From NCBI RefSeq assembly GCF_003315175.1, contig NZ_QNRQ01000009.1:115329-179328 (forward strand): a stretch of DNA of 64,000 nucleotides, in the 5' to 3' direction. Origin of the DNA: Eoetvoesiella caeni. Lineage in GTDB: Bacteria; Pseudomonadota; Gammaproteobacteria; Burkholderiales; Burkholderiaceae_B. How positions within the stretch are numbered: the first letter of the stretch is position 1; each line of letters begins with the position of its first letter. The notes beneath the pieces are model-generated. The model saw only the letters and a program-made list of their open reading frames with translations, ran no database searches and was not told the origin of the DNA. Both the position numbers and the translations under genes were made by a program. Below, in pieces: positions 40,042-49,067 of this stretch.

Positions 40042-40416
40042 ATGACGGATCGCCAGCTTGTCGTTTTAGCCTCATTGATCTTGCTCACCGGCGTTGCCGC
40101 GGGCGCCTTCGGGGCTCATGGCCTGAAACGCATCCTCACCCCCGACCTGCTGAACATATGGCAAACCGCCGTGCTGTACCAACTGGTGCACGGGCTGGGA
40201 TTGCTTGCCCTTGCCGCCCTGAGCGCGCGATTCGGCTCGCCCTTGCTAAGCCTGGCCGCCGCAGTCATGTTTGCCGGCGTCGTCATCTTCAGCGGCAGCC
40301 TTTACATTCTGGCTATATCGGGCACCAAGTGGCTGGGCGCCATCACCCCAATAGGCGGGGCCGCCTTCATTGTTGCCTGGGCCATGGTAGCCTTGGCCGC
40401 TTATCGCGCCAACTGA
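40042..40416 (+). CDS. DUF423 (YgdD) inner-membrane protein
   Basis: A 124-aa protein with four predicted membrane helices and the family signature GAFGAHGLK at residues 21-29, plus WQTAVLYQLVHGLGLL. The function of the DUF423 family is unknown. AAGGAAA lies 9 nt before the ATG. It is 27 nt upstream of the deaminase gene and probably co-transcribed with it. Confidence 0.87.
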   Translation: MTDRQLVVLASLILLTGVAAGAFGAHGLKRILTPDLLNIWQTAVLYQLVHGLGLLALAALSARFGSPLLSLAAAVMFAGVVIFSGSLYILAISGTKWLGAITPIGGAAFIVAWAMVALAAYRAN

Positions 40417-40443
40417 CTGCGCACAATTACCACAGGAACAGCC

Positions 40444-41490
40444 ATGGCCACGTCCGCTGCGACTCAAGACCTTTCCGGCTTCATTGCCGGCCTGCCCAAG
40501 GCCGAACTGCATCTGCACATCGAAGGCACGCTTGAACCCGAGCTTATTTTTGCCCTGGCAAAGCGCAATGGCATTGCTCTGCCCTATCCATCCGAACAGG
40601 CCCTGCGCGAGGCGTATGCCTTTACCGACCTGCAGTCCTTTCTGGACCTGTACTACGCCGGCGCGGGCGTATTGATTACCGAACAAGACTTCTACGACAT
40701 GACGGCCGCCTATCTGCAACGCGCTCATGCCGATGGTGTTTGCCATGCCGAAATCATGTTCGACCCGCAAACCCATACGGCGCGCGGCGTAGCCATTGAA
40801 ACCGTATTCGCGGGCATAGCCCGTGCCCTGCGCGATGCGCGCAATGACACGGGCATCACTGGCTACCTGCTTATGAGTTTTTTGCGGCATTTGTCCGAAC
40901 AGGACGCGTTCGACACGCTCCAGGCCGCCCTGCCGCTGCGTGCGCAATACGAGGACCTATGGCTGGGCATCGGCCTGGACTCGGCCGAGCGCGGCAATCC
41001 GCCGGAAAAATTCGCCCGTGTTTACCAACGCTGCCGCGAACTGGGGTTTCGCCTGGTTGCCCATGCGGGCGAAGAAGGCCCGCCCGCCTATGTGCGCGAC
41101 GCACTGGACCTGCTGCATGCCGAACGCATCGACCATGGCGTGCGGGCCGAAGAAGATCCCGTTCTCATGCAGCGCCTGATTGCCGAGCAAACGCCGCTGA
41201 CAGTATGCCCCTTGTCCAACCTCAAGTTGCGCGTGGTCGACGACCTTGGCCAACACAACCTGGCCCGCCTGCTGCGCAGCGGCGCCATGGTCACCGTCAA
41301 TTCCGACGACCCGGCCTACTTCGGCGGATATGTTGGGCAAAACTATTTGGAATCGGCCCTGGCACTGGATTTGTCCCGGGCAGAGCTGGCTGCGATTGCG
41401 GGCAACAGCATTACCGCCTCTTTTTTGCCCGATGCAGAAAAGGACAAGCTACACGGCCAGTTGGCTTCTTATTTGGCCAACGCGGCGTAA
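40444..41490 (+). CDS. adenine deaminase (adenosine deaminase-like, Aah1 type)
   Basis: A 348-aa amidohydrolase that deaminates adenine (or adenosine) for purine salvage. It shows the zinc motif HLH (His23, His25), HAGEEG with the catalytic Glu, ERIDHG, and NSDDPAYFGGY. The last motif, with Asn-Ser-Asp-Asp and Ala-Tyr-Phe, is the form I associate with adenine deaminases of the yeast Aah1/Pseudomonas type; adenosine deaminases usually have S/T-DDP followed by other residues. Substrate is therefore adenine with moderate confidence. Confidence 0.85.
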   Translation: MATSAATQDLSGFIAGLPKAELHLHIEGTLEPELIFALAKRNGIALPYPSEQALREAYAFTDLQSFLDLYYAGAGVLITEQDFYDMTAAYLQRAHADGVCHAEIMFDPQTHTARGVAIETVFAGIARALRDARNDTGITGYLLMSFLRHLSEQDAFDTLQAALPLRAQYEDLWLGIGLDSAERGNPPEKFARVYQRCRELGFRLVAHAGEEGPPAYVRDALDLLHAERIDHGVRAEEDPVLMQRLIAEQTPLTVCPLSNLKLRVVDDLGQHNLARLLRSGAMVTVNSDDPAYFGGYVGQNYLESALALDLSRAELAAIAGNSITASFLPDAEKDKLHGQLASYLANAA

Positions 41491-41516
41491 GCCGCGGCCT
41501 AACAACAGGAATAAAA

Positions 41517-41559
41517 GCCCCTACGCTGCGCCGCTACCGCGGCTTGCTGCCCCCAAGGG
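41517..41559. repeat. third, inverted copy of the intergenic repeat
   Basis: The segment with TACGCTGCGCCGCTACCGCG and GCTTGCTGCCCCCAAG is the reverse complement of the core of the units at 23229-23374, with scattered mismatches. It lies between the deaminase stop and the terminator, so this is a dispersed repeat and not specific to acn genes. Confidence 0.7.
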
Positions 41560-41573
41560 AAACTTTTTGGCAA

Positions 41574-41604
41574 CAAAAAAACCCACCGCAAGGTGGGTTT
41601 TTTT
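41574..41604. terminator. bidirectional terminator between the deaminase gene and cspA
   Basis: The stem AAACCCACC/GGTGGGTTT with a GCAA tetraloop is flanked by an A run on the left and a T run on the right, so it serves the two convergent genes. Confidence 0.92.
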
Positions 41605-41618
41605 AAGCCATCACGTTA

Positions 41619-41828
41619 TTAGATAACTTGGATGGATTTGGCTTGAGGACCTTTTTGGCCTTCCGAAGCGACGTAGGAAACGCGCTGGTTTTCTTCGAGC
41701 GACTTAAAGCCTGTACCGAGGATGTCGGTGTGGTGGGCGAAGAGGTCTTTGCCACCTGCTTCCGGCTTGATGAAGCCATAGCCCTTTTCGTTGTTAAACC
41801 ATTTGACGATGCCAGTTTCTGTTTGCAT
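41619..41828 (-). CDS. cold-shock-domain protein (CspA family)
   Basis: A 69-aa single cold-shock domain, an RNA/ssDNA chaperone. RNP1-like KGYGFI and RNP2-like DLFAH motifs are present. I chose the ATG at 41828 ([11 protein letters not shown]) because AAGGA lies just upstream and this is the usual N-terminus. The region upstream to about 41990 is AT-rich and could form the long structured leader typical of cold-shock genes. Confidence 0.94.
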   Translation of the reverse strand: MQTETGIVKWFNNEKGYGFIKPEAGGKDLFAHHTDILGTGFKSLEENQRVSYVASEGQKGPQAKSIQVI

Positions 41829-42005
41829 TTTTTTGCAATCCTTCATAATTAAGAGCAACATGCTCTGTGGAACAGACTCTCAAGGAGAAGATAAGAGCAA
41901 AAAAGTACTGATTACTGGTACTGGCTTGTACATACATCGACAAACTTGAAAATCTGGTCATATATCATATGAAGTAATTTTAAAAAAGTCAATATAGTTA
42001 CACGT

Positions 42006-42572
42006 ATGCCGTCCAGACCGAAAAAACTGCCTAGAGAATTCTTTAACCGCGCAACTACCCTCGTCGCCCAAGAGCTGCTGGGCAAGCTGCTGATACACAC
42101 AATAGAGGGTGAACAGCGCATAGGCCGCGTCGTCGAAGTCGAAGCCTATCTCGGCCCGGGCGACTTGGCCGCCCATACGGCCCGAGGGCTTACTCCGCGC
42201 ACCCGCGCCATGTTCGGCCCGCCCGGACACGCCTATGTCTACCTGGTTTATGGCATGCATACCTGCATGAATGTGGTTACCGAGCCGGCCGGCACCGGCA
42301 CAGCCGTCTTGCTGCGCGCCATTGAACCAGTCAAGAACCTATCGGACAAAACACGGGGGCCGGGGCTGCTGTGCCGGGCGCTGGGTGTCACCCTGCAGGA
42401 CTACGGCCGCGATCTATGCAGCGACGACTTCCATTTTGCCGTCGACCCGGCAGCTGAACCGTTCAATATCGTCGAGCGTCCCCGTGTCGGCGTCGACTAC
42501 GCAGGCGAAGAATGGGCAGCCAAGCCGCTGCGCTTCTATATAGAAGGCAATAAATACGTTTCCCGAAAATAG
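42006..42572 (+). CDS. 3-methyladenine DNA glycosylase (AAG/Mpg family)
   Basis: A 188-aa base-excision repair enzyme that removes alkylated purines. Family segments: NRATTLVAQELLGKLL, VVEVEAYLGPGDLAAH (containing the catalytic Glu region), YVYLVYGMHTCMNVV, and a LLRAIEP stretch. There is no Shine-Dalgarno sequence before the ATG at 42006. Instead TATAGT (41993-41998) sits 7 nt upstream, so the mRNA may be leaderless. It is convergent with hutC (16-nt gap). Confidence 0.92.
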   Translation: MPSRPKKLPREFFNRATTLVAQELLGKLLIHTIEGEQRIGRVVEVEAYLGPGDLAAHTARGLTPRTRAMFGPPGHAYVYLVYGMHTCMNVVTEPAGTGTAVLLRAIEPVKNLSDKTRGPGLLCRALGVTLQDYGRDLCSDDFHFAVDPAAEPFNIVERPRVGVDYAGEEWAAKPLRFYIEGNKYVSRK

Positions 42573-42588
42573 GCAAGGCCCGGCAAGC

Positions 42589-43317
42589 TTATAAACTGCC
42601 AGTAAACTGATAACGGCTGCCGGGGTACCACATGGTCGCCACCGAGGCCACCTGGTCCTGCGACAGGGTTTTCCGGTGCAGCACCAGGCACGGCCCCGCT
42701 GTCGGAATATGCAGCATCGCCGCAATATCTTCCGGGGCGTCGACGGCCTCGATACTGTACGAGACGCCTTGCAAGGGCGCCGCCACCATCAAATATTCAT
42801 TCGGGGTCGATACCGAGAAATCGAGATCCATATAATCGGGCGCCACGGCCGGATTGACCCAGCGGTCTTCGACCTGGATGGGAAGCTTATTGTCGTAATG
42901 AACAATAATCGAATGAAACAGCTCTCCGCCCGCCTCCACCCCAAACTTCACGTTCAACGGATCCTGGGCCGGGCGGCGTTCCAGCAGGCGTAGCTTGCTG
43001 CTGTATTGATGCCCCCGCGCACGCACTTCGTCGGCAATGCTCTTGATGGCTATCAGGGTCGCCTGGTATTTTTGCTGGGCGACATAGGTTCCCGAGCCTT
43101 GAATCCGATTCAAGATCTGCTCGTCGGTCAGTTCGCGCACCGCCCGGTTGACCGTCATGCGCGACACGCCGAATTGCCTGGCCAGCATGGGCTCGGACGG
43201 GATCGCGTCGCCCTCCTTCCATTGGCCGGCCTGAATTTCGCCGAGCAGATAGTTTTTAATGCGCTGATAAAACGGAATATCAGTTTGTCCTGGTAGATCC
43301 AAAGTGCCTCCGCCCAC
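42589..43317 (-). CDS. hutC: histidine utilization repressor HutC (GntR/UTRA)
   Basis: A 242-aa GntR-family repressor with an N-terminal winged helix (AIPSEPMLARQFGVSRMTVN) and a C-terminal UTRA domain that in known HutC binds urocanate. It is divergent from the transporter-hutUGI operon, and two inverted repeats in the shared region fit HutC sites. The start is a GTG at 43317 or a TTG five codons later, which has GGAGG close in front. Confidence 0.92.
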   Translation of the reverse strand: MGGGTLDLPGQTDIPFYQRIKNYLLGEIQAGQWKEGDAIPSEPMLARQFGVSRMTVNRAVRELTDEQILNRIQGSGTYVAQQKYQATLIAIKSIADEVRARGHQYSSKLRLLERRPAQDPLNVKFGVEAGGELFHSIIVHYDNKLPIQVEDRWVNPAVAPDYMDLDFSVSTPNEYLMVAAPLQGVSYSIEAVDAPEDIAAMLHIPTAGPCLVLHRKTLSQDQVASVATMWYPGSRYQFTGSL

Positions 43318-43393
43318 GCCGCGCCCTGCGGCGCTGCAAAAAAAGAAAATATGCCTGCTGAACTGCTTGCCAGTATAAAAGCTCTTTGCTATA

Positions 43394-43407
43394 GTTGTAT
43401 AGACAAC
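43394..43407. promoter_or_regulatory. HutC-type operator 1
   Basis: GTTGTATAGACAAC is a near-perfect inverted repeat that agrees closely with the CTTGTATA-type sites known for HutC in Pseudomonas and Klebsiella. It lies 76 nt upstream of hutC and 150 nt upstream of the binding-protein gene. Confidence 0.7.
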
Positions 43408-43445
43408 TTGGACAAGCGATCAAAAATAAAAGCGTCGCAAAATCT

Positions 43446-43463
43446 GTTGTATGTCGGTACAAC
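43446..43463. promoter_or_regulatory. possible second HutC-type site
   Basis: The arms GTTGTA (43446-43451) and TACAAC (43458-43463) are separated by six bases. The arms match the first site, but the wider spacing makes HutC binding less certain. It is about 95 nt upstream of the binding-protein gene. Confidence 0.45.
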
Positions 43464-43557
43464 CATATTTTACGTGTCATGCGCGCTAGACCAGCCAGCT
43501 TGAACCACCGGCTAGTACAGAACGCCTGGCTTTTTCATGGCAAGGACGGAGACAAAA

Positions 43558-44712
43558 ATGCAATTCAACCAAAAAAAGTTGGCGGCAGCGCTATTCGTAT
43601 GCGGAATATTTTCCGCCAACTCGGCATTTGCCGACATCAAGATCGGCTTTAATGTGCCATTAACCGGCTTTGCCGCTTTCGACGGCAATTCGGCGCTGCA
43701 AGGCGCGAAACTGGCTGTAGCCGAAGCCAACGCCAAAGGCGGCATCAACGGCGAAAAAATCGACCTCATCGTCTACGACGACCAGGCATCAGCCAAAGAA
43801 GCCACACCGGTAGCCACCAAACTGGTCGAGAAAGACCAGGTCGTCGGCGCCGTATCGGGCTCTTATTCCGCCTCTACCCGCGCGGCCGCCGGCATCTTCC
43901 AAAGCGCCAAAGTACCCTACGTCGTGGCCTATGCCATCGACCCCAGCGTTACCCGCACTGGCGACTATATGTTCCGCGTCTCGTCCATGGGCGAAGTGCA
44001 AGGCCGGGGCGGCGCCAAGCTGGTCAGCAACCTGGGCAAGAAACGCGTCGTCCTGGTTACGCTCAAGAACGACTTCGGCCAAACGCTGGCAGCCGGCTTC
44101 AAAGACGCCGCGCCCAAGTTCGACCTGAACATCGTCAACGAGTACGAATACGGCATCCAGGAACGCCAGTTCGGCGCTCTCATTGCCAAGATCAAATCCG
44201 ACAATCCCGAAGTCATCTACGCTTCCGGTTATTACTTCAACGCCGGGCCTCTGATTTCCCAGATGCGCGCCGCCGGCATTACCGTTCCCATCATCGGTCA
44301 GGAAGGCTATGACGGCGAAAAGTTCATCGAGATCGCCGGTCCCGCCGCCGAAGGCACGCTCATGACCACCTCGCTGGACCGCGACTCCGAAGTGCCGGTC
44401 ACCAAGGACTACCTGGCTCAATTCCGCAAAGCAGCGGGCTATGGCGCCGACATGGTGGGGGCCTCGTCCTTTAGCGCGACCGCCATACTTATTGAAGGAC
44501 TGCGCAAGACCGGGGGCAAAGGCGGAGCAGCGCTGCGCGACGCCATCGCCGCGGGTGCCTACGACATGCCCATCGGTCACCTGACCTTCAACGACCTGCA
44601 CGAAGTCAATAAAGACATTCAGGTACAAATCGTCAAAGACAAGGCCTGGCACCGTCATTCGGTCATTCACGACCCGGTCCTGCTGGCTGCGCCCACCAAA
44701 GACAAAAAATAA
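43558..44712 (+). CDS. branched-chain-type ABC transporter substrate-binding protein (LivJ-like)
   Basis: A 384-aa periplasmic protein with a signal peptide (cleavage near SAFA-D, residue 25/26) followed by IKIGFNVPLTGFAAFDG, the Peripla_BP_6 start, and VVGAVSGSYSASTRAAAG. It leads the transporter-hutUGI operon and would set the substrate of the importer. Linkage to hutUGI suggests an imidazole compound such as histidine or urocanate, but the family alone does not tell. AAGGACGGAGA precedes the ATG. Confidence 0.87.
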   Translation: MQFNQKKLAAALFVCGIFSANSAFADIKIGFNVPLTGFAAFDGNSALQGAKLAVAEANAKGGINGEKIDLIVYDDQASAKEATPVATKLVEKDQVVGAVSGSYSASTRAAAGIFQSAKVPYVVAYAIDPSVTRTGDYMFRVSSMGEVQGRGGAKLVSNLGKKRVVLVTLKNDFGQTLAAGFKDAAPKFDLNIVNEYEYGIQERQFGALIAKIKSDNPEVIYASGYYFNAGPLISQMRAAGITVPIIGQEGYDGEKFIEIAGPAAEGTLMTTSLDRDSEVPVTKDYLAQFRKAAGYGADMVGASSFSATAILIEGLRKTGGKGGAALRDAIAAGAYDMPIGHLTFNDLHEVNKDIQVQIVKDKAWHRHSVIHDPVLLAAPTKDKK

Positions 44713-44828
44713 ATATGAACGTCGCCGCCCCTTGCCGACAACGGCCGGGGCGGCCAACGAATCAACCCCAACCAGCGCCGCACCGGTCCGGTTGGCTGTA
44801 TATCTTGACCTTATTGGGAGCACACCCC

Positions 44829-45668
44829 ATGCTCGCTAGCTTGAACCAACGCATCCGCGACAGCGTGACGCCCGAACAAATTACAGCATTCCGGCGCGAC
44901 GGCGCCGTTTGCCTGCGCCAGTTGCTAAGCCCCGAAGAAGTCGAACTGCTTAAGTCCGGCATCGACTTCAATATTGCCCACCCCAGCCCGCGCGGTGCCG
45001 TGGCCAGCAAGGCCGACGACCCCGGCAGCTTCTTCCAGGACTTCTGCAACTGGCAAGAAATCGACGCCTACAAGCGCTTTATTTTCGAGTCGCCGGTGGG
45101 CACCGCGGCCGGCATGCTCATGGGCAGCCAAACCGCCAGGCTGTATCACGATCACCTGCTGGTCAAAGAGCCCAATACCCGGCAACGTACGCCATGGCAC
45201 CAGGACCAGCCCTATTACAACGTAGACGGACGGCAAAACGTCAGCATGTGGATTTCGGTCGACCCGGTCGCCCGCGCATCCACGCTCGAATTCGTCGCCG
45301 GGTCGCACCTGGGCCCCTGGCTTATGCCCCGCTCCTTCAAGGAAAACCAGACCAAGTGGTTCCCTGAAGGTACGCTGGCCGACTTGCCCGACATTGAGGC
45401 GGCACGCCAGGACTACCCCATCATCGGTTGGGAAATCGAACCGGGCGACGTCGTCTGCTTTCATATGCTGACGCTGCATGGCGCCGGGGGAGTCGCCGAA
45501 GACCGCCGCCGGCGTGTTTTCTCTGTCCGCTTCCTGGGCGACGACATGCGCCATACGCCGCGCCAATGGAAGACATCGCCCGAGTTCCCTGGCCTCAAAG
45601 AGCGCCTCGCCGAAGGCGCCCCCATGGACGACCCCTTGTTCCCCGTGCTGTGGACGCAGCCTACTTAA
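44829..45668 (+). CDS. PhyH-family Fe(II)/2-oxoglutarate dioxygenase in the hut operon
   Basis: A 279-aa protein of the phytanoyl-CoA dioxygenase family. Iron ligands fit HxD (His124, Asp126 in TPWHQDQPYYN) and the distal His217 (MLTLHGAGG); an Arg-rich RRRRVFSVRF (about 226-235) could hold 2-oxoglutarate. It is placed between the binding protein and permease genes of the urocanate operon, which is unusual, so it may act on the imported compound. The true substrate is unknown. The ATG at 44829 follows GGGAG; an upstream in-frame start lacks a site. Confidence 0.82.
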   Translation: MLASLNQRIRDSVTPEQITAFRRDGAVCLRQLLSPEEVELLKSGIDFNIAHPSPRGAVASKADDPGSFFQDFCNWQEIDAYKRFIFESPVGTAAGMLMGSQTARLYHDHLLVKEPNTRQRTPWHQDQPYYNVDGRQNVSMWISVDPVARASTLEFVAGSHLGPWLMPRSFKENQTKWFPEGTLADLPDIEAARQDYPIIGWEIEPGDVVCFHMLTLHGAGGVAEDRRRRVFSVRFLGDDMRHTPRQWKTSPEFPGLKERLAEGAPMDDPLFPVLWTQPT

Positions 45669-45749
45669 CCACCGGCCCAGGCCGCCGCCCGCGCATGAAC
45701 ACGCGGGTGGCGGCCCGCTGAAACCCGCAGTACCAAGTTAGGAGTACTT

Positions 45750-46613
45750 ATGCTCTTTGTAGAGCTGATCGCGCAAGGCCTGGTGCAAGGCAGCATCTAT
45801 GCGCTTATTGCACTGGGCCTGACCCTGGTGTATGGCCTGCTGCGTATTTTGCACGTCGCGCATGCCGCCTTCTTTACCCTGGGCGGCTATATAGGCGTCC
45901 TGGTCACCAACGCCACGGGCAGCCTGACGCTGGCATTTCTTACCGCCATGCTGTCGGCCGGGCTGATGGGCATTGCGATGTACCGCCTGTGCTACGAACC
46001 CATACTCAAACAACCGCCTTTTGTTGCGCTGATCGCTTCTATCGGCCTGTACATTGCGTTCGAAGAACTATTCCGCATTGTTTTCGGCGCCTCGGGTCTG
46101 TCATACCAATCGCCGCCCTTGCAAAAGCAAATCGAAGTCTTCGGCGGACTGACATTCTCGCAGGCCGAACTCATGGTCATGGGCGGCACGGTGGTCATCA
46201 TCGGCATCCTGGGCTATCTGCAAAACCGCACGCGGGTGGGCGTGGCCTGCCAGGCCACTGTTTCCGATCCGCAGATGGCCGAATCCTTCGGCATCAAATT
46301 GCGCACGGTACGCGACCTGAACTTCTTCATCGGCTCGGCGCTGGCCGCCTTTGCCGGAGTCTGGGTGGCATTGCTGAACAACCTGGTGGAACCCACCATG
46401 GGCGCCGTGCCTTCCTACAAAGGACTGGCCATCATCGTCTTGGGCGGCATGGGCTCGGTGCGCGGCACCCTGTTGGCGGCGCTGACACTGGGCATCGTCG
46501 AATCGTTCGGCACCATTTACCTTAGCCAGTTCCTGGATCGCAATGCCATTGCCTTCGCGTTCCTGATCCTTGTCCTGATGTTCCGTCCGCAAGGGCTGTT
46601 CTCCAAACGCTGA
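45750..46613 (+). CDS. branched-chain-type ABC transporter permease (LivH-like)
   Basis: A 287-aa LivH-type permease with about eight helices. It starts with the family pattern LIAQGLVQGSIYALIALGLTL, quoted in part, and later has VRDLNFFIGSALAAFAG and the loop GGMGSVRGTLLAAL. It is the first of two inner-membrane subunits (LivM follows 11 nt later). The cluster context points to uptake of a histidine-pathway substrate. Confidence 0.9.
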   Translation: MLFVELIAQGLVQGSIYALIALGLTLVYGLLRILHVAHAAFFTLGGYIGVLVTNATGSLTLAFLTAMLSAGLMGIAMYRLCYEPILKQPPFVALIASIGLYIAFEELFRIVFGASGLSYQSPPLQKQIEVFGGLTFSQAELMVMGGTVVIIGILGYLQNRTRVGVACQATVSDPQMAESFGIKLRTVRDLNFFIGSALAAFAGVWVALLNNLVEPTMGAVPSYKGLAIIVLGGMGSVRGTLLAALTLGIVESFGTIYLSQFLDRNAIAFAFLILVLMFRPQGLFSKR

Positions 46614-46624
46614 AGGCGCACACG

Positions 46625-47506
46625 ATGGCTTACGAAATTTCTCTTTTGACCGCCATGGGCATCAGCGTGCTGTTTGCCCTGTCGCTCAACCTCATTACCG
46701 GCCTGTGCGGGCAGATCAGCCTGGGGCACGCCGCGTTTCTTGGCGTGGGCGCCTACACCTCCGCCATGCTGTGCAAAGCCGGCATTCCTTTCTATGCCAC
46801 GATGCCGCTGGCCATGCTGGCGGCGGGACTTGTCGGCGTCGTGGTCGGGCTGGCCAGCCTGCGCGTGCGCGACGACTTCCTGGCCATCACCACCATGGGG
46901 GTGGTGTTCCTGTTCGTCGGCATCGTGCGTCAGCAAGATTGGCTGGGCGGCGAACTGGGCATTTCCGCTATTCCCGGACCTGACTTGTCCAAGACCGGAT
47001 TCATGTGGCTTACGCTGGCGCTAGCCGCCGCCACCGCGGCGCTGTGCGTCTATATCCGCAAATCCTGGATGGGCAAGGTCCTGAACGGCATTGCCGAAGA
47101 CGAAGACACCATGCGGATCATGGGCATCGACGTGCCGCGCTACAAACTGGCCGCCTTTGCAATCGGCACGGCGCTGGCGGGACTGGCCGGCGCGCTTTAC
47201 GGCCAGCACTTCAAGTATGTCGGCCCCGACAGCTTCGGCTTCATCGAATCGATCAGCGTTCTTTCCATGGTGGTATTCGGAGGCATCGGCTCCGTGCCCG
47301 GCGTCATCTTCGGCGCGGCCTTGCTGTCGGCCTTGCCGGCCTGGTTCCAGGTCATCGGCGATTACAAGCTGCTGGTCTACGGCGGCCTGCTGTTTCTGAT
47401 GATGCGCTTCTCGCCCACCGGCGTGGCCGGCATCGTAAGGCGCGCGCTGAAACGCGGCGCCAATGCCAAGGGCTCCAAGCCTGCCATTACCGGAGCCAAG
47501 CCATGA
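46625..47506 (+). CDS. branched-chain-type ABC transporter permease (LivM-like)
   Basis: A 293-aa LivM-type permease: NLITGLCGQISLGHAAFLGVGAY near the N-terminus, quoted here as ITGLCGQISLGHAAFLG, and the conserved FGGIGSVPGVIFGAALL loop near the C-terminus. It is the second membrane subunit; its stop overlaps the livG ATG (ATGA), indicating translational coupling. Confidence 0.9.
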   Translation: MAYEISLLTAMGISVLFALSLNLITGLCGQISLGHAAFLGVGAYTSAMLCKAGIPFYATMPLAMLAAGLVGVVVGLASLRVRDDFLAITTMGVVFLFVGIVRQQDWLGGELGISAIPGPDLSKTGFMWLTLALAAATAALCVYIRKSWMGKVLNGIAEDEDTMRIMGIDVPRYKLAAFAIGTALAGLAGALYGQHFKYVGPDSFGFIESISVLSMVVFGGIGSVPGVIFGAALLSALPAWFQVIGDYKLLVYGGLLFLMMRFSPTGVAGIVRRALKRGANAKGSKPAITGAKP

Positions 47507-48309
47507 ACGCCGCAACTCCAGCACTTTTGCAAGTGTCCAATATGGTCGTGCGCTTCGGCGGACTGAGCGCGGTTGCAGACGTCTCGTTCGATGTCATCCC
47601 CGGCGAGCTGCTGGGCCTGATCGGCCCGAACGGCGCCGGCAAGACCACGCTGATGCGCTCCATTACCGGCGTCGTGCGTCCTACTTCAGGCGACGTGCAG
47701 CTGAATGGCGAAAGCCTGAACGGCATGCCCATTCATAAACGAATCCGCAAAGGCCTGGCGCTGTCGCAACAACTGGTCAAGCCATTTCGCGGCATATCGG
47801 TACTGGACAACGTCACGCTGGCTGCCGGCGCCGAACGCACAGGCTCGGCGCTTAAAGCCCTGCTGCATTTATCCCAGACCACTGAAAACGAAATCGGGCG
47901 CGAAGCGCTGGCCAGGGTCGGCATCGCCGACTATGCCCACCAGATGCCCGGCATCCAGCCGCTGGGGGTGCTAAAACGCCTGGAAGTGGCCCGCGCGCTG
48001 GCGCTCAAACCCAAGCTGCTGCTGCTGGACGAACCCCTTGCCGGGCTGAACTCCAAAGAAGCCCACGCGCTGGCAAGCACCATTGCCGAGATCAACCGGC
48101 AAGGCATGACCATCGTCCTGATCGAACACAACCTGGGCGAAGTCATGCGTATTTGCCAGCGCCTGGTGGTGCTGGACAACGGCCGCAAGATTGCCAGCGG
48201 CACACCCCGCGAAGTCATGGACCAGCCCGCCGTGCGCGCCGCCTATCTGGGCGGCGACACCATCGCCGAAACAGGCGTCTCCGCCGCTACAGGAGCAGCC
48301 CATGCTTGA
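47503..48309 (+). CDS. branched-chain-type ABC transporter ATPase (LivG-like)
   Basis: A 268-aa ATPase with Walker A GPNGAGKTT and Walker B LLLLDEPLAGL; the signature region reads QPLGVLKRLE, with LGVLK in place of the usual LSYG, a divergent signature. The start ATG at 47503 overlaps livM. A longer open frame beginning at 47005 lies inside livM and is rejected. It pairs with LivF. Confidence 0.88.
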   Translation: MNAATPALLQVSNMVVRFGGLSAVADVSFDVIPGELLGLIGPNGAGKTTLMRSITGVVRPTSGDVQLNGESLNGMPIHKRIRKGLALSQQLVKPFRGISVLDNVTLAAGAERTGSALKALLHLSQTTENEIGREALARVGIADYAHQMPGIQPLGVLKRLEVARALALKPKLLLLDEPLAGLNSKEAHALASTIAEINRQGMTIVLIEHNLGEVMRICQRLVVLDNGRKIASGTPREVMDQPAVRAAYLGGDTIAETGVSAATGAAHA

Positions 48310-49006
48310 GCTAAAAAACCTATCTTGCGGCTACGGCGCCTTCCAGGCCGTTGGCGGCCTCTCGCTTACTTTGCGGACTGGCACCATCACTGGCTTGCTG
48401 GGCGCCAACGGCGCGGGGAAATCCTCCACGCTGATGTGCATCGCCGGACACGTAGCCCTGCAGCAAGGACAGATTCTGCTTGAGGGCCAGGATATCGGCG
48501 CCATCCCGCCTCATGAACGGGTGCGGCGCGGCCTGGCGATATCGCCCGAAGGCCGGCGCCTGTTCAAGGATCTTAGCGTCGAGGACAACTTGCGCGTGGG
48601 CGGGCTGATCCGGCCCGCGGCCGAGTTCAAGCATGACCGCGATTACGTGCTGACCCTGTTCCCCCGGCTGGGAGAAAGGCTGAACTCCCTGGCTTCCAAC
48701 CTGTCCGGCGGTGAGCAGCAAATGCTGGCGATCGGCCGCGCCCTCATGACACGCCCCAAGCTCATCATGATCGACGAACTCTCGCTGGGGCTGATGCCGA
48801 AGATCATCGACCTGTGCTATCGCGCGCTGCAGCAGTTGCGGCAGGACGGCATGACCATCCTGCTGGTCGAACAGAACACCGACCGCGCACTGGCCGTGGC
48901 CGACGATATCTGCGTACTGGAATCCGGCAGCACCGTCTGGCAGGGAAGCGCCGCCGCGGCTGCCCAGGACCCTGCCCTGACCGCGGCATACCTGGGCCTG
49001 CATTGA
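48302..49006 (+). CDS. branched-chain-type ABC transporter ATPase (LivF-like)
   Basis: A 234-aa ATPase with Walker [10 protein letters not shown], the signature [15 protein letters not shown] and Walker [12 protein letters not shown]. It overlaps livG by 8 nt. With LivG it forms the energising pair of the importer encoded upstream. Confidence 0.9.
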   Translation: MLELKNLSCGYGAFQAVGGLSLTLRTGTITGLLGANGAGKSSTLMCIAGHVALQQGQILLEGQDIGAIPPHERVRRGLAISPEGRRLFKDLSVEDNLRVGGLIRPAAEFKHDRDYVLTLFPRLGERLNSLASNLSGGEQQMLAIGRALMTRPKLIMIDELSLGLMPKIIDLCYRALQQLRQDGMTILLVEQNTDRALAVADDICVLESGSTVWQGSAAAAAQDPALTAAYLGLH

Positions 49007-49067
49007 CGACCTGCCGCCCCCTGATAACCCGCTGTATTGCGACACCCAATTTCTGAAGGAAAGCACC

